A stretch of 64,000 nucleotides of DNA from Alsobacter soli (GCF_003004785.1 NZ_PVZS01000009.1:1-64000), one strand, 5' to 3'. Positions 17,562 through 28,664 are shown, counted from the first letter of the stretch. Notes: generated by a model not told the origin, from the letters alone. Numbers and translations: made by a program.

Positions 17562-19000
17562 TGAAGTTGTCCGACCTCCTGCCCCAGGTCTCCGGGCCGG
17601 ACGGCGAGCGCCCGGTCGCGGGCGTAACCGCCGACAGCCGCAAGGCTGCGGCGGGCTTCGCCTTTTTCGCCGTGCCGGGCGTGAAGGCGGACGGGCTCTC
17701 GTTCGCCCCGGCGGCCGTCGCGGCAGGCGCGACCGCGGTGGTCGGGGAAGCGGCGCGGCCGGCGGGCCTCGATCCGGCCGTGGCCTATGTTCAGGTGGAC
17801 GACGTGCGTCGCGCGTTGGCGCTTGCTGCGTCCCGCATGTACCCGCGCCAGCCGGCGACCATCGTGGCTGTCACGGGCACGAGCGGCAAAACGTCGGTCG
17901 CCGAGTTCACGCGTCAGATCTTCGCGGCGTGCGGACGGCGCTCGGCCAGCCTCGGGACCATCGGGGTGGTGGCGCCGGACGGCGCCGTGTACGGGTCCCT
18001 CACCACGCCGGACCCGGTCACCCTGCATCAGACGCTAGACAGGCTGGCCGGTGACGGCGTCACGCATCTCGCCATGGAGGCATCCTCCCACGGCCTCGAC
18101 CAGCGGCGGCTGGACGGCGTTCGGCTCGTGGCGGCCGGCTACACCAACCTTGGCCGGGACCATCTCGATTATCACCCGACGGTCGAGGAGTACCTGAAGG
18201 CCAAGCTCAGGCTCTTCGATACGCTGTTGCCCGGCGGCTCGACGGCCGTTGTGAACACGGACGGCGCCCATGCGGAGGACGTCGCCGCGGCCGCGAAGGC
18301 GCGGGGGCTGCATGTCATGACGGTCGGACGCGGGGGAGAGAGCCTGCGCCTCCTCTCGCTGGAGCGCGACGGATTCGGCCAGGCGCTTGTGCTCGAGGCC
18401 GCCGGCCGCCGGTTCGAGGCGCGACTGCCGCTGGTTGGCGATTTCCAGGCGTCCAACGCGCTGGTGGCCGCCGGACTCGCGCTTGCCGCCGGCGAGGACC
18501 TCGACGCCGTGCTGGGCGCCTTGCCGGCGTTGTCCGGCGTCAAGGGGCGGCTGGAACGGATCGGCGAGCGCAACGGCGGGCTGGCCGTGGTGGACTACGC
18601 CCACAAGCCGGAGGCGCTGGCGAGCGCCCTGGACGCGTTGCGCCCCTACGCCGCCGGCCGGCTCGTCTGCGTGTTCGGCTGTGGAGGCGACCGGGACAGC
18701 GGCAAGCGGCCCATCATGGGCGCGATCGCGATCGAGAAGGCGGACGCGGTTATCGTGACCGACGACAATCCCCGCAGCGAGGATCCCGCCGCGATCCGGG
18801 CCGAAATCCTGGCCGCCGCCACCGGAGCGCGCGAAATCGGCGACCGAGCGCAGGCGATCCGCACGGCGGTCGCCGAGCTTCAGCCTGGGGATGTCCTGCT
18901 GGTGGCCGGCAAGGGCCATGAAACGGGCCAGATCATAGGCGACCGGGTGCTTCCCTTCTCCGATCATGACGCGGTGGCAGCCGCGCTCGCCGAGGCTTGA
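17561..19000 (+). CDS. murE: UDP-MurNAc-L-Ala-D-Glu:meso-diaminopimelate ligase
   Basis: Adds the third stem-peptide residue in the cytoplasm, using ATP. It has 479 residues. The ATP loop is VTGTSGKTSVAEFTRQI (about residues 104-120), with TTPDPVTLHQTL for UDP-MurNAc binding and MEASSHGLDQRRLDGV. The substrate-selecting motif D402-N-P-R405 in VIVTDDNPRSEDP indicates meso-diaminopimelate rather than lysine. GKGHETGQI is near the C-terminus. Overlaps ftsI by one base. Confidence 0.96.
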   Translation: MKLSDLLPQVSGPDGERPVAGVTADSRKAAAGFAFFAVPGVKADGLSFAPAAVAAGATAVVGEAARPAGLDPAVAYVQVDDVRRALALAASRMYPRQPATIVAVTGTSGKTSVAEFTRQIFAACGRRSASLGTIGVVAPDGAVYGSLTTPDPVTLHQTLDRLAGDGVTHLAMEASSHGLDQRRLDGVRLVAAGYTNLGRDHLDYHPTVEEYLKAKLRLFDTLLPGGSTAVVNTDGAHAEDVAAAAKARGLHVMTVGRGGESLRLLSLERDGFGQALVLEAAGRRFEARLPLVGDFQASNALVAAGLALAAGEDLDAVLGALPALSGVKGRLERIGERNGGLAVVDYAHKPEALASALDALRPYAAGRLVCVFGCGGDRDSGKRPIMGAIAIEKADAVIVTDDNPRSEDPAAIRAEILAAATGAREIGDRAQAIRTAVAELQPGDVLLVAGKGHETGQIIGDRVLPFSDHDAVAAALAEA

Positions 19001-19003
19001 GCC

Positions 19004-20440
19004 GTGACACATCCCCATTCCATTCCCGCCTCGGCCCTCTGGACCGGCGCAGCCCTGGTCGAAGCGATGCAGGCTCGCGCAATTGGGGGCGCGCCCGACG
19101 TGAGCGGGGTGTCCATCGACACGCGAACCCTGAAGCCGGGCGACCTGTTCTTCGCCATCAAGGGGGACGCGCGGGACGGGCACGACTTCGTCGCCGCCGC
19201 CCTGGAGAATGGCGCCGCGGCCGCGGTGGTGCTCGAGAGCCGGGCCGGGGAGTTCGCCGGCAAGGGCCCGCTCTTCGCCGTGCCGGACGTGCTGGAGGCC
19301 ATGGTGGCGCTCGGGCGCGCCTCGCGCGCCCGCAGCCAGGCGCGGATCGTCGCGGTGACGGGCTCAGTCGGAAAGACGGGGACCAAGGAGGCGCTGCGCA
19401 CGGTGCTGTCGGCCCAGGGCGCCACGCACGCCTCGGCGGCGTCCTACAACAACCACTGGGGCGTGCCGCTGACGCTCGCGCGCATGCCGGCGGACAGCCG
19501 GTTCGGCGTGTTCGAGATTGGCATGAACCACGCCGGAGAGATCACCCCGCTTGTGGCCATGGTGCGCCCGCATGTGGCGCTGATCACCACGGTCGAGCCG
19601 GTGCACCTGGAGAACCTCGGCTCCGTGGAGGCGATCGCAGACGCCAAGGCCGAGATCTTCTCCGGCCTCGTCGAAGGCGGCACGGCGGTGATCAACCGGG
19701 ATAACCCCCATTACGAGCGCCTCCGCCGGGCCGCCGAGGCCTCTCCCGCAGGCCGGATCGTGAGCTTCGGCGAGCACCCCGAGGCCGACGTGCGGATGAC
19801 GCGCGTCATCCTGCACCCGGACCAGTCGATCGTCGAGGCGACGCTGTTCGGGGAGGCCGCCACGTTCCGGATCGGCAGCCCCGGCAAGCACGTGGCCCTG
19901 AACAGCCTGGGCGTGCTCGGCGCCGTGCAGGCGCTCGGCGCCGACCTTGCCCTGGCGGCCATCGCCTTGGCCGACGTCACTCCGCCCACGGGCCGCGGGG
20001 AGCAGATCCGCCTGCCGGCGCCCGGCGGCGAGATCGCGCTTTACGACGAAAGCTACAACGCCAACCCGGCGTCCATGCGCGCCGCCCTCGGCGTGCTCGG
20101 GCAAGCGCCGGTTGGGCTCAGGGGACGCCGGATCGCCGTGCTGGGCGATATGCTGGAACTGGGGCCGGAGGGTCCGGCGCTTCACGCGGGCCTCGCCGGG
20201 GCCGTGATGGAGAACAGGGTGGACCTCGTGTTCGCGGCCGGGCCCCTGATGAAGAATTTGTGGCTGGCGCTGCCGCTGGAGAAGCGGGGCGCCTATGCGC
20301 CGAGCGCCGCCGAACTCACCGGCGCCGTGCTGGCGGCGCTGCGCGCCGGCGACGTCGTCACCGTGAAGGGGTCAAACGGGAGCCGCACCGGCGCCATCGT
20401 GGCCGCCCTGAAGTCGCGCTTCGCGACCAACGCCGCCTGA
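19004..20440 (+). CDS. murF: UDP-MurNAc-tripeptide:D-Ala-D-Ala ligase
   Basis: Final cytoplasmic Mur ligase, adding D-Ala-D-Ala to make the UDP-MurNAc pentapeptide. It has 478 residues. N-terminal [33 protein letters not shown] loop [15 protein letters not shown] (about residues 120-134), [25 protein letters not shown] and [17 protein letters not shown] are all canonical. The start is GTG at 19004, 3 nt after the murE stop; GGCTTGAGCC is the only upstream context and no strong ribosome binding site is visible, fitting translational coupling. Confidence 0.96.
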   Translation: MTHPHSIPASALWTGAALVEAMQARAIGGAPDVSGVSIDTRTLKPGDLFFAIKGDARDGHDFVAAALENGAAAAVVLESRAGEFAGKGPLFAVPDVLEAMVALGRASRARSQARIVAVTGSVGKTGTKEALRTVLSAQGATHASAASYNNHWGVPLTLARMPADSRFGVFEIGMNHAGEITPLVAMVRPHVALITTVEPVHLENLGSVEAIADAKAEIFSGLVEGGTAVINRDNPHYERLRRAAEASPAGRIVSFGEHPEADVRMTRVILHPDQSIVEATLFGEAATFRIGSPGKHVALNSLGVLGAVQALGADLALAAIALADVTPPTGRGEQIRLPAPGGEIALYDESYNANPASMRAALGVLGQAPVGLRGRRIAVLGDMLELGPEGPALHAGLAGAVMENRVDLVFAAGPLMKNLWLALPLEKRGAYAPSAAELTGAVLAALRAGDVVTVKGSNGSRTGAIVAALKSRFATNAA

Positions 20441-20453
20441 GATCGCTGTTCCA

Positions 20454-21557
20454 ATGCTTGCCTGGCTCTCCGAATTCTCCGCGACGCTCAGCATCCTGAA
20501 CGTCTTCCGATACATCACGGTCCGCACCGGCGCGGCGACCGCGACGGCCCTGTTCTTCGTGTTTTTCTTCGGCCCGGCGATCATCGCAAGCCTGCGCATC
20601 AAGCAGGGGAAGGGCCAGCCGATCCGCACGGATGGCCCGCAGAGTCACCTCGCCAAGAAGGGCACGCCCACCATGGGCGGGCTCATGATTCTGTCGGGTT
20701 TCCTCGTCTCGACCCTGCTGTGGGGCAACCTCGCCAATCCGTACGTCTGGGTGGTGCTGGCGGTGACCCTCGGCTTCGGGGCGATCGGCTTCTATGACGA
20801 CTACCTGAAGGTCACCAAGCAGAGCCACAAGGGCTTCGGCGGCCGCTCGCGGCTGGCGCTCGAATTCATCATCGCGGGCGCGGCCTGCGTGGTGATCGCC
20901 TACGTCATCCCGAAGATGACCGGCTACGGCGCGGTGCGGCTCGCCGGGGCGCTGGCGGTGCCGTTCTTCAAGGACCTGCTGATCAACCTGGGCGTGTTCT
21001 TCATCGCCTTCGGGGCGCTGGTGATCGTGGCGGCTGGGAACGCCGTGAACCTCACGGACGGGCTCGACGGACTCGCCATTGTGCCGGTCATGATCGCCGC
21101 CGCGACCTTCGGGTTCATCGCTTACCTGTCGGGCAACGCGATCTACGCGAACTACCTCCAGATCCACTTCGTGCCGGGCACGGGCGAACTCGCCGTGCTG
21201 TGCGGAGCCATGATCGGAGCGGGCATCGGGTTCCTGTGGTTCAACGCGCCGCCGGCGCAGATCTTCATGGGTGACACGGGTTCGCTGGCGCTTGGCGGCA
21301 TGCTGGGCACGGTGGCGGTCGCCACCAAGCACGAGATCGTGCTCGCCATCGTGGGCGGGCTGTTCGTCCTGGAGGCGCTCTCGGTCATCATCCAGGTGGC
21401 GTCGTTCAAGCTGACCGGCAAGCGCGTGTTCCGGATGGCGCCGATTCACCATCATTTCGAGCAGCTCGGCTGGTCGGAGCCGCAGGTCGTGGTGCGTTTC
21501 TGGATCATCGCCATCGTGCTGGCGCTTGTCGGCCTATCCACCCTGAAGCTGAGGTGA
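20454..21557 (+). CDS. mraY: Phospho-N-acetylmuramoyl-pentapeptide-transferase
   Basis: Integral membrane enzyme that transfers phospho-MurNAc-pentapeptide to undecaprenyl phosphate, forming lipid I. It has 367 residues with about ten membrane helices. Family motifs are the cytoplasmic loop with [17 protein letters not shown] near residue 62, [16 protein letters not shown], the [10 protein letters not shown] catalytic motif, [16 protein letters not shown], and the histidine loop [29 protein letters not shown] 20454 lies 13 nt after murF; the stop overlaps the GTG/ATG region of murD. Confidence 0.97.
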   Translation: MLAWLSEFSATLSILNVFRYITVRTGAATATALFFVFFFGPAIIASLRIKQGKGQPIRTDGPQSHLAKKGTPTMGGLMILSGFLVSTLLWGNLANPYVWVVLAVTLGFGAIGFYDDYLKVTKQSHKGFGGRSRLALEFIIAGAACVVIAYVIPKMTGYGAVRLAGALAVPFFKDLLINLGVFFIAFGALVIVAAGNAVNLTDGLDGLAIVPVMIAAATFGFIAYLSGNAIYANYLQIHFVPGTGELAVLCGAMIGAGIGFLWFNAPPAQIFMGDTGSLALGGMLGTVAVATKHEIVLAIVGGLFVLEALSVIIQVASFKLTGKRVFRMAPIHHHFEQLGWSEPQVVVRFWIIAIVLALVGLSTLKLR

Positions 21558-21559
21558 GC

Positions 21560-22960
21560 ATGATCCCGGTCACCTGCTTCTCCGGCCAATCGGTCGCCCT
21601 GTTCGGCCTGGGTGGCTCCGGGCTCGCCACTGCGCAGGCCCTCGCCGCCGGCGGCGCGATGGTCGCGGCCTGGGATGACAAGCCGACCTCGCGCGGCAAG
21701 GCCGTGGAGGCCGGCATCCCGGTGGTGGACCTCGCCGAGGCGGAATGGTCGGGCTTCGCGGCCCTGATCCTGTCCCCCGGCGTGCCGCTGACCCACCCCA
21801 CGCCGCACTGGACGGTGGAGAAGGCCAGGGCCGCGGGCGTCGAGGTGATCGGCGACGTCGAGCTGTTCTGCCGCGAACGGGCGCTGCGGGCCCCGGACGC
21901 GCCGTTCATCGCGATTACGGGGACCAACGGCAAGTCCACCACGACGGCGCTGATCGCCCACCTGGTGCGCGAGGCCGGGCTCGACGCGCAGATGGGCGGC
22001 AACATCGGGACGGCCGTGCTGTCCCTTGAGCCGCCGGCGCCGGGGCGGGTGCATGTGGTGGAGTGCTCGTCCTTCCAGATCGACCTCGCGCCGTCGCTGG
22101 CGCCCACGGTCGGCGTGCTGCTGAACGTCACGCCGGATCACCTCGACCGGCACGGCTCCATGGAGAACTACGCCGGCATCAAGGAGCGGCTCGTCGCGGG
22201 GGCGGGGACAGCGGTGGTGGGCGTGGACGATGACTGGTGCCGCGCCATCGTGGACCGGCTCAAGGCCGCCGGCCGGACCGTGGTCCCGATCTCCGTGGAC
22301 CGGCCGCTCGACGAGGGGCTCTACGCCGAGGACCACGTGATCGTGCGCAAGACCCACGGGCTGCGCATCGTGCTCGCCGACCTGGCCGGGATCGGCTCGC
22401 TGCGCGGCGCCCACAACGCCCAGAACGCTGCCGCCGCCATCGCGGCGCTGGAGGCGATCGGAGCCGATGAACTGGCCATCCGCCGCGGGCTCGCCAGCTT
22501 CCCTGGCCTGGCGCACCGGATGGAGCAGGTGGGGCGGGCCGGCAAGGTCCTGTTCGTCAACGACAGCAAGGCCACCAACGCCGACGCCGCCGAGAAGGCC
22601 CTGGCGGCCTTCCCGTCGGCCATCCACTGGATCATCGGCGGCGTCCCCAAGGAGGGCGGCATCGCGCCGCTCGCCCCCTGGTTCGGGCGCGTGGCGAAGG
22701 CCTACCTGATCGGGAAGTCCTCCGACGCCTTCGCGGCGACGCTGGACGGCAAGGTCCCGTACGCCCGCTGCGAGACGCTGGACAACGCGGTCGCGGCGGC
22801 GGCGGCCGACGCCGTCGCTTCCGACGCCCCGGAGCCCGTCGTGCTGCTGTCGCCTGCCTGCGCGTCCTACGACCAGTATCCCAACTTCGAAGTACGAGGC
22901 GCGCATTTCCGCGACCTCGTCCTCGCCCTGCCGGGCGTCGCCCCTGTCGGAAAGGCCTGA
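21560..22960 (+). CDS. murD: UDP-MurNAc-L-alanine:D-glutamate ligase
   Basis: Adds D-glutamate to UDP-MurNAc-L-Ala. About 466 residues. N-terminal Rossmann region [24 protein letters not shown] loop [16 protein letters not shown] (about residues 117-132), [55 protein letters not shown] and the C-terminal [21 protein letters not shown] are all typical. I prefer the ATG at 21560, which has GAGG 5 nt upstream; a GTG at 21554 overlapping the mraY stop (GTGA) is the alternative and adds two residues. Confidence 0.96.
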   Translation: MIPVTCFSGQSVALFGLGGSGLATAQALAAGGAMVAAWDDKPTSRGKAVEAGIPVVDLAEAEWSGFAALILSPGVPLTHPTPHWTVEKARAAGVEVIGDVELFCRERALRAPDAPFIAITGTNGKSTTTALIAHLVREAGLDAQMGGNIGTAVLSLEPPAPGRVHVVECSSFQIDLAPSLAPTVGVLLNVTPDHLDRHGSMENYAGIKERLVAGAGTAVVGVDDDWCRAIVDRLKAAGRTVVPISVDRPLDEGLYAEDHVIVRKTHGLRIVLADLAGIGSLRGAHNAQNAAAAIAALEAIGADELAIRRGLASFPGLAHRMEQVGRAGKVLFVNDSKATNADAAEKALAAFPSAIHWIIGGVPKEGGIAPLAPWFGRVAKAYLIGKSSDAFAATLDGKVPYARCETLDNAVAAAAADAVASDAPEPVVLLSPACASYDQYPNFEVRGAHFRDLVLALPGVAPVGKA

Positions 22961-22963
22961 CCC

Positions 22964-24118
22964 ATGCCGTCACGTCTGGAACGCTCGCCCTTCGCGCAGT
23001 GGTGGTGGACGGTCGACCGTTTCCTCCTGTTCAGCCTGCTGGTGCTGATGGTGCTCGGCATCGTGCTGTGCATGGCGGGCAGCCCGCCCGTGGCGGAGCG
23101 CCTGGGGCTGCCGACGTTCCACTTCGTGTCGAACCAGGTGAAGTACATGGTCCCGGCGCTCGCCGTGATGTTCGGGATCAGCATGATGAGCCCGCGCCAC
23201 GTGCGCCGCACCGCGCTGATCATCTACGTGATCGCGATGGCGCTGGTGGTCTGCACGCTGCTGTTCGGCGTGGAGGTGAAGGGCGCCAAGCGGTGGATCA
23301 ACTTCCCGGGCGGCGCCATTCAGCCCTCCGAGTTCGTGAAGCCGGCCTTCGTGGTGCTGGCCGCCTGGGCCTTCTCCGAAGGCGGGCGCCGCAAGGACGT
23401 GCCTGGCACGGTCGTGGGCTTCATGCTGCTGGCCTGCACCATCGTGCCGCTGGTGCTGCAGCCCGACATCGGCCAGACCATGCTGATCACGCTGGTGTGG
23501 TGCGGCCTCGTGTTCCTGTCCGGCCTGCACCTGTTCTGGGTGGCGGGGCTCGGCGGCGTCAGCATGTTCGGGCTGTTCATCGCTTACCATGTGCTGCCGC
23601 ACGTGGCGGCGCGCATCAACCGCTTCCTGGATCCGGCGTCGGGTGACACGTTCCAGGTTGACAACGCGATCGATTCCTTCGTTCAGGGCGGCTGGCTCGG
23701 CAAGGGGCCGGGGGAAGGCACCGTCAAGCGCATCCTGCCGGACAGCCACACGGACTTCATTTTCGCCGTCACGGCCGAGGAGTTCGGCATCCTGGTGTGC
23801 ATCGGCCTGCTGACCATTTTCGCGATGGTGGTGCTGCGCGGCCTCGTGCTGTCGCGGCGCAACGAGGAGCCGTTCTGCCGGCTCGCTGCCGCAGGCCTCG
23901 TCATGCTGTTCGGGCTCCAGTCGGTGATCAACATGGCCGTGAACGTGCACCTCATGCCCGCCAAGGGCATGACGCTGCCCTTCATCAGCTATGGCGGCTC
24001 CTCGCTGATCTCGCTGGCGCTCGCGATGGGCTTCCTGCTGGCCGTCACGCGGCGGCGGCCTCGCGCCGAGATCTATGACCGGATCGTGCCCGAGCATACC
24101 GAGGAGGCCTACGCCTGA
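22964..24118 (+). CDS. ftsW: Peptidoglycan glycosyltransferase FtsW
   Basis: SEDS-family polytopic glycosyltransferase that polymerises lipid II at the septum with FtsI. It has 384 residues and about ten membrane helices. The motifs KGAKRWINFPGGAIQPSEFVKPAFV (about residues 106-130), LQPDIGQTMLI, the conserved HTDFIFAVTAEEFG loop, and the late NMAVNVHLMPAKGMTLPFISYGGSSLI are diagnostic of FtsW/RodA; its place between murD and murG identifies it as FtsW. ATG 22964 is 3 nt after murD. Its TGA shares one base with the murG ATG. Confidence 0.96.
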   Translation: MPSRLERSPFAQWWWTVDRFLLFSLLVLMVLGIVLCMAGSPPVAERLGLPTFHFVSNQVKYMVPALAVMFGISMMSPRHVRRTALIIYVIAMALVVCTLLFGVEVKGAKRWINFPGGAIQPSEFVKPAFVVLAAWAFSEGGRRKDVPGTVVGFMLLACTIVPLVLQPDIGQTMLITLVWCGLVFLSGLHLFWVAGLGGVSMFGLFIAYHVLPHVAARINRFLDPASGDTFQVDNAIDSFVQGGWLGKGPGEGTVKRILPDSHTDFIFAVTAEEFGILVCIGLLTIFAMVVLRGLVLSRRNEEPFCRLAAAGLVMLFGLQSVINMAVNVHLMPAKGMTLPFISYGGSSLISLALAMGFLLAVTRRRPRAEIYDRIVPEHTEEAYA

Positions 24119-25221
24119 TGGCGCGCGGCCCCATCCTGCTCGCGGCCGGCGGCACCGGCGGGCACCTGTTCCCGGCGGAGGCGCTGGCCCATGCGCTGGC
24201 GGCGCGCGGGCTCGCCGTGCATCTCGCCACCGACGAGCGGGCGACCAAATATGGAAACGCCTTCCCGGCCGTAGAGACGCACGAGATCCCGTCCGCCACG
24301 CCGAGCGGGCGCTCGCCCGTCCAGATGGCCGGGGCGGCCCTCAAGCTCGCGCAGGGCGTCCTGGCGGCCTGGACCCTGATCGGCCGGCTCAAGCCCGCCG
24401 CCGTGGTGGGTTTTGGGGGATACCCGACCGTCCCGCCCGTGCTGGCCGCCGCGCTGCGGGGCGTGCCGACCATCATTCACGAGCAGAACGGCATCCTGGG
24501 CCGCGCCAACCGGCTGCTGGCGCCGCGCGCCCGCATCATCGCGACCGGCTTCCCGCAGGTGCGGGGCGTTGAGGGGCCGCTGAAGGCCAGGCAACGGCAG
24601 ACCGGCAACCCGGTGCGCCTGCCGGTGCTGGAAGCCGCCAAGCTGCCCTACACGCCGCCGCAGCCCGGCGGCAGGCTGAACCTCGTCGTGTTCGGCGGCA
24701 GCCAGGGCGCGCGGGTGATGAGCGACATCGTCCCGCCCGCGCTGGAGAAGCTTGCGCCAGAGGAACGGGCCCGGCTCTCGCTCGTGCAGCAAGCGCGCGA
24801 AGAGGACCTCGCCCGCGTCCGCGAGATTTATGGGCGCCTGGGCGTCGCAGCCGAGGTCTCGCCGTTCTTCACCGATATGCCGGCCCGGATCGCGCAGGCG
24901 CACCTGGTTGTGGCCCGGTCCGGAGCGTCCACGGTGGCGGAGCTGTCCGTGATCGGCCGACCCGCGATCCTGGTGCCCCTGCCGGGGTCGCTGGATGGCG
25001 ACCAGGCGGCCAACGCCGTGAGCCTCGAAGCCATCGGCGCGGCGGTCGTGATCCGGCAGGCCGATTTCACCCCGGAGAGGCTCGCGGCCGAGTTGTCGGC
25101 CAGCCTGGCCGACACCGCGGGTTTGACCCGGGCCGCGGAAGCGGCGAAAAGCGCGGGCATTCCCGACGCCGCGGAGCGTCTGGCCGATCTCGTCATCGAG
25201 GTCGCCGGTTCCGCCCGATGA
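24118..25221 (+). CDS. murG: Lipid II synthase (N-acetylglucosaminyltransferase)
   Basis: Transfers GlcNAc from UDP-GlcNAc to lipid I on the inner face of the membrane. It has 367 residues of GT-B fold. The glycine loop [21 protein letters not shown] is at about residues 5-25, [14 protein letters not shown] near residue 101 and [15 protein letters not shown] at about 121-135. The C-terminal domain has [16 protein letters not shown] and the UDP-GlcNAc site [33 protein letters not shown]. Overlaps ftsW by one base. Confidence 0.96.
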   Translation: MARGPILLAAGGTGGHLFPAEALAHALAARGLAVHLATDERATKYGNAFPAVETHEIPSATPSGRSPVQMAGAALKLAQGVLAAWTLIGRLKPAAVVGFGGYPTVPPVLAAALRGVPTIIHEQNGILGRANRLLAPRARIIATGFPQVRGVEGPLKARQRQTGNPVRLPVLEAAKLPYTPPQPGGRLNLVVFGGSQGARVMSDIVPPALEKLAPEERARLSLVQQAREEDLARVREIYGRLGVAAEVSPFFTDMPARIAQAHLVVARSGASTVAELSVIGRPAILVPLPGSLDGDQAANAVSLEAIGAAVVIRQADFTPERLAAELSASLADTAGLTRAAEAAKSAGIPDAAERLADLVIEVAGSAR

Positions 25222-25234
25222 TGGAGACCGCCCC

Positions 25235-26647
25235 ATGAAGCTGCCGACCGAACTCGGCCCCATCCACTTCGTCGGCATCGGCGGCATCGGCATGTCCGGC
25301 ATCGCCGAGGTGCTTCACAACCTGGGCTACACGGTCCAGGGCTCGGACGCTTCGGACAACGCCAACGTCAAGCGTCTGCGCGACAAGGGCATCAAGGTTT
25401 CGGTCGGCCACAACGCCGAGGCGCTGGGCGACGCCGCCGTCGTGGTGGTCTCGACGGCCATCAAGCGAGACAACCCGGAGTTGATGGCTGCGCGCGAGAA
25501 GCGGCTCCCGGTGGTGCGCCGCGCCGAGATGCTGGCCGAGCTGATGCGGCTCAAGCAATGCGTCGCCATCGCGGGCACGCACGGCAAGACGACCACGACC
25601 TCGCTGGTCGCCACCCTGCTCGACGCCGGCGGGTTCGACCCGACCGTCATCAACGGCGGCATCATCAACGCCTACGGGACCAACGCGCGCCTTGGCGCCG
25701 GCGACTGGATGGTGGTGGAGGCGGACGAGTCCGACGGCACGTTCCTGAAGCTGCCGGCGGACGTGGCGATCATCACCAACATCGACCCCGAGCACCTCGA
25801 CCACTTCAAGACCTTCGACGCCATCAAGGACGCGTTCCGCACCTTCGTGGAGAACCTGCCCTTCTACGGCTTCGCGGTGATGTGCCTCGACCATCCGACC
25901 GTGCAGGAGCTGGTTGGCAAGATCGAGGACCGCCGGGTCATCACCTACGGCGAAAACCCGCAGGCCGACGTGCGGCTCACGGACGTGGACCTCACGGGCG
26001 GGCGGTCGCGCTTCCGCGTGCAGGTCCGCGACCGCAAGACGGGCGAGGTGACGGCCATCGACAATCTCACGATGCCGATGCCGGGGCACCACAACGCGCT
26101 CAACGCCACGGCGGCTATCGCGGTGGCCTATCACCTCGGCATGACGCCGGACCGGATCCGCGAGGCGCTGGGCGCCTTCGGCGGCGTGAAACGCCGCTTC
26201 ACCCGCACGGGCGAATGGAATGGCGTCGCCGTGTTCGACGACTACGGGCATCACCCGGTGGAGATCGCCGCCGTGCTGCGCGCGGCGCGGGCGTCGACCA
26301 CTGGGCAGGTGATCGCCGTGGTGCAGCCGCACCGCTACTCGCGCCTTTCCGCGCTGTTCGACCAGTTTGCCACCTGCTTCAACGACGCGGACGTGGTGAT
26401 CGTGGCCGATACCTATGCGGCCGGCGAACAGCCGATCCCGGGCGCCGATCGCGATTCGCTGGTCCAGGGCTTGAAGGCCCATGGACATCGCAACGTCCTG
26501 CGACTGTCCGGTCCCAACGAGTTGGCCAGCCTCGTCTATGGCGTGGCGCATCCAGGCGATTACGTCGTGTGCCTGGGGGCTGGCACGATCACCAACTGGG
26601 CCTACGCCCTGCCGGGCGAACTCGCGGCCCTGGACAAAGCGAAGTGA
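25235..26647 (+). CDS. murC: UDP-MurNAc:L-alanine ligase
   Basis: First Mur ligase, adding L-Ala to UDP-MurNAc. It has 470 residues. N-terminal [32 protein letters not shown] loop [18 protein letters not shown] (about residues 111-128), [65 protein letters not shown] and VVQPHRYSR are canonical. GGAGA precedes ATG 25235, 13 nt after murG. Its stop overlaps the murB GTG (GTGA). Confidence 0.97.
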   Translation: MKLPTELGPIHFVGIGGIGMSGIAEVLHNLGYTVQGSDASDNANVKRLRDKGIKVSVGHNAEALGDAAVVVVSTAIKRDNPELMAAREKRLPVVRRAEMLAELMRLKQCVAIAGTHGKTTTTSLVATLLDAGGFDPTVINGGIINAYGTNARLGAGDWMVVEADESDGTFLKLPADVAIITNIDPEHLDHFKTFDAIKDAFRTFVENLPFYGFAVMCLDHPTVQELVGKIEDRRVITYGENPQADVRLTDVDLTGGRSRFRVQVRDRKTGEVTAIDNLTMPMPGHHNALNATAAIAVAYHLGMTPDRIREALGAFGGVKRRFTRTGEWNGVAVFDDYGHHPVEIAAVLRAARASTTGQVIAVVQPHRYSRLSALFDQFATCFNDADVVIVADTYAAGEQPIPGADRDSLVQGLKAHGHRNVLRLSGPNELASLVYGVAHPGDYVVCLGAGTITNWAYALPGELAALDKAK

Positions 26648-27561
26648 GCTTCCCGGACATCACGCTCCAGCTGCGGGACGCCGTCCCGGGCCTGCGCGGC
26701 GGTCTGGAGGCGAACGCCCCCATGGCGCCCCTGTCGTGGTTCCGCACGGGCGGGCCTGCCCAGGCGTTGTACTCTCCGGCCGACGAGGACGACCTGGCGG
26801 CCTTCCTGGCCGGCTGCCCGGGCGGCATCCCAGTGCTGGTGGTCGGGCTGGGCTCCAACCTGCTGGTGCGGGACGGGGGCGTGCCGGGCGTGGTGATCCG
26901 CCTCGGCAAGCCGTTCCAGGAGATCCAGGCGGATGGCCTGCGCATCCGCGCCGGAGCCGGCGCCGCCGACGTGAAGGTCGCGCGCACAGCCGCGGAGGCC
27001 GGGGTCGCCGGGCTCTCGTTCCTGCGTGGGATCCCAGGCGCCATCGGCGGCGCGCTGCGCATGAACGGCGGCGCCTATGGGGGCGAGACGAAGGACGTCC
27101 TCCTGTCCTGCCGGGGCGTGTCGCGGGACGGGACCGTCCGGACCTACGCCTTGGCCGACATGGGCTTCACGTACCGCCACTGCGGCGTGGCGGACGACGT
27201 GATCTTCACGGAAGCCCTGTTCGAGGGACGTCCGGGGGACCCCGCCGCGATCCTAGCCGAGATGAACGATATCACCCAGGCGCGCCAGGCGTCGCAGCCG
27301 GTGAACACGCGCACGGGCGGGTCCACCTTCAAGAACCCGCCGGGCGGCAAGGCCTGGGAGCTGGTCGACAAGGCCGGCTGCCGTGGGTTGCGCATGGGCC
27401 ATGCGCAGGTCTCGGAGCTGCACACGAACTTCCTCATCGCCCATCCGGGCGCGACCGCCGCCGAGGTCGAGGGCCTGGGCGAGGAGGTTCGCCGGCGCGT
27501 GCGTGAGACATCGGGCGTGGAGCTCGAGTGGGAGATCAAGCGGGTCGGGCTGCCGGCCTGA
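26644..27561 (+). CDS. murB: UDP-N-acetylenolpyruvoylglucosamine reductase
   Basis: FAD-dependent reduction of UDP-GlcNAc-enolpyruvate to UDP-MurNAc, the step before MurC. It has 305 residues. FAD-binding features are [20 protein letters not shown] (about residues 29-48), [16 protein letters not shown] and [27 protein letters not shown]. The C-terminal domain has [27 protein letters not shown], with the catalytic serine in GGSTFKNP, and the final [11 protein letters not shown] with the catalytic glutamate. I choose GTG 26644 because it forms a GTGA overlap with murC; murA is not in this window. Confidence 0.95.
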   Translation: MSFPDITLQLRDAVPGLRGGLEANAPMAPLSWFRTGGPAQALYSPADEDDLAAFLAGCPGGIPVLVVGLGSNLLVRDGGVPGVVIRLGKPFQEIQADGLRIRAGAGAADVKVARTAAEAGVAGLSFLRGIPGAIGGALRMNGGAYGGETKDVLLSCRGVSRDGTVRTYALADMGFTYRHCGVADDVIFTEALFEGRPGDPAAILAEMNDITQARQASQPVNTRTGGSTFKNPPGGKAWELVDKAGCRGLRMGHAQVSELHTNFLIAHPGATAAEVEGLGEEVRRRVRETSGVELEWEIKRVGLPA

Positions 27562-27670
27562 CGCGTCCATCGTCGCGCGATCCGTCTCGCCTCAGCAGAA
27601 GGTCGCGCGACACGGTCGGACGAGGGGCTGACGCGAGGGCTCGCCCCCTCGGGGCTTCCGGTCGCCAGTC

Positions 27671-27715
27671 CCTCATCCGTCAGCTTCGCTGACGCCTTCT
27701 CCCGGGGGAGAAGGG
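27671..27715. repeat. Intergenic double-hairpin repeat between murB and ddl
   Basis: Two adjacent perfect hairpins: CGTCAGC, TTC, GCTGACG (27678-27694) and CCTTCTCCC, GG, GGGAGAAGG (27695-27714). The combined motif CCCTCATCCGTCAGCTTCGC...CTTCTCCC(G)GGGGAGAAGG resembles a dispersed repeat of Hyphomicrobiales genomes. It sits in the only sizeable gap (179 bp) of the mur part of the dcw cluster. Confidence 0.75.
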
Positions 27716-27740
27716 GCGCTCGCCAAAGGAGAAACACACC

Positions 27741-28664
27741 ATGGCCAAGCATGTCGCGGTTCTGATGGGCGGGCTTTCCGCCGAGCGGACGGTTTCGCTC
27801 AACTCGGGCGCGGCCTGCGCCAACGCGCTGGAAGGCGAGGGCTACCGCGTCACGCGAATCGACGTGGACCGGAACATCGCAGCCGTGCTGTCGGACCTGC
27901 GTCCGGACGTGGTCTTCAACGCGCTCCACGGCCGCTGGGGCGAGGACGGGATCATGCAGGGCATCCTGGAGATGCTGCGCATCCCCTACACCCACTCTGG
28001 CGTGCTCGCCTCCGCGCTCGCCATGCAGAAGGACCGCGCCAAGGCGGTGATGGCGGCTGCCGGCGTGCCGGTGCCCCGCGGCGTCACCGTGCACCGCCTC
28101 GAGGCGGCGAAGCGGCACGTCATGGAGCCGCCCTACGTGGTCAAACCTGCTAACGAAGGCTCCTCCGTGGGAGTCATCATCGTGAGGGAGGATCGGACCC
28201 ATCCGCCGCAGGAGCTGGCGCGGGAGGACTGGGCCCTCTCGGAGATGATGCTTGTCGAAAATTATGTGGCGGGACGGGAGCTTACGTGCGCCGTGATGGG
28301 CGACAAGCCGCTCGGCGTGATCGATATCCGGCCTGCGACCGGGGTGTTCTACGACTACGATGCGAAGTACGCGAAGGGGGGCTCCATCCACGTGCTCCCG
28401 GCAGAAATTAAACCGAATATTTACCAACTCGTCCAAGAGTTGGCGTTAACGGCGCATCAAGCACTTGGCTGCCGGGGCGTCAGTCGCGCTGACTTTCGAT
28501 ACGACGATCGGCCGGGCGGAACCGGCGAACTCGTCTGTCTCGAGGTCAACACGCAGCCCGGGATGACCGAGACGTCACTTGTGCCGGAATTGGCGGCCCA
28601 CGCGGGCCATAGTTTCGGTGAGTTGGTTCGATGGATGGTGGAGGACGCCTCCTGCGATCGGTAA
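27741..28664 (+). CDS. ddl: D-alanine--D-alanine ligase
   Basis: ATP-grasp ligase making the D-Ala-D-Ala used by MurF. It has 307 residues. The N-terminus [30 protein letters not shown] carries the GGxSxER signature; [72 protein letters not shown] and the late [13 protein letters not shown] plus [20 protein letters not shown] are typical. AAAGGAG precedes ATG 27741. Codons from about 28401 to 28510 are unusually A/T-ended (ATT, AAA, AAT, TTA, CTT, AGT, CGA) compared with neighbours. The last 34 nt overlap ftsQ. Confidence 0.96.
   Translation: MAKHVAVLMGGLSAERTVSLNSGAACANALEGEGYRVTRIDVDRNIAAVLSDLRPDVVFNALHGRWGEDGIMQGILEMLRIPYTHSGVLASALAMQKDRAKAVMAAAGVPVPRGVTVHRLEAAKRHVMEPPYVVKPANEGSSVGVIIVREDRTHPPQELAREDWALSEMMLVENYVAGRELTCAVMGDKPLGVIDIRPATGVFYDYDAKYAKGGSIHVLPAEIKPNIYQLVQELALTAHQALGCRGVSRADFRYDDRPGGTGELVCLEVNTQPGMTETSLVPELAAHAGHSFGELVRWMVEDASCDR
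28401..28450. promoter_or_regulatory. AT-rich island with inverted repeat inside ddl, upstream of ftsQAZ
   Basis: Within otherwise GC-rich coding DNA, 28404-28427 is AT-rich and is followed by a perfect inverted repeat CCAACTC (28424-28430), six bases, GAGTTGG (28437-28443), and then GTTAACG. In other bacteria promoters for ftsQAZ lie inside ddl, so this may be an internal promoter/operator (inference). No confident -35/-10 pair is assigned. Confidence 0.4.

Noticed and set aside
28408-28423. TTAA-N8-TTTA in ddl as a CtrA site.
   Set aside because: Spacing is 8 rather than 7 and the second half does not match TTAAC.
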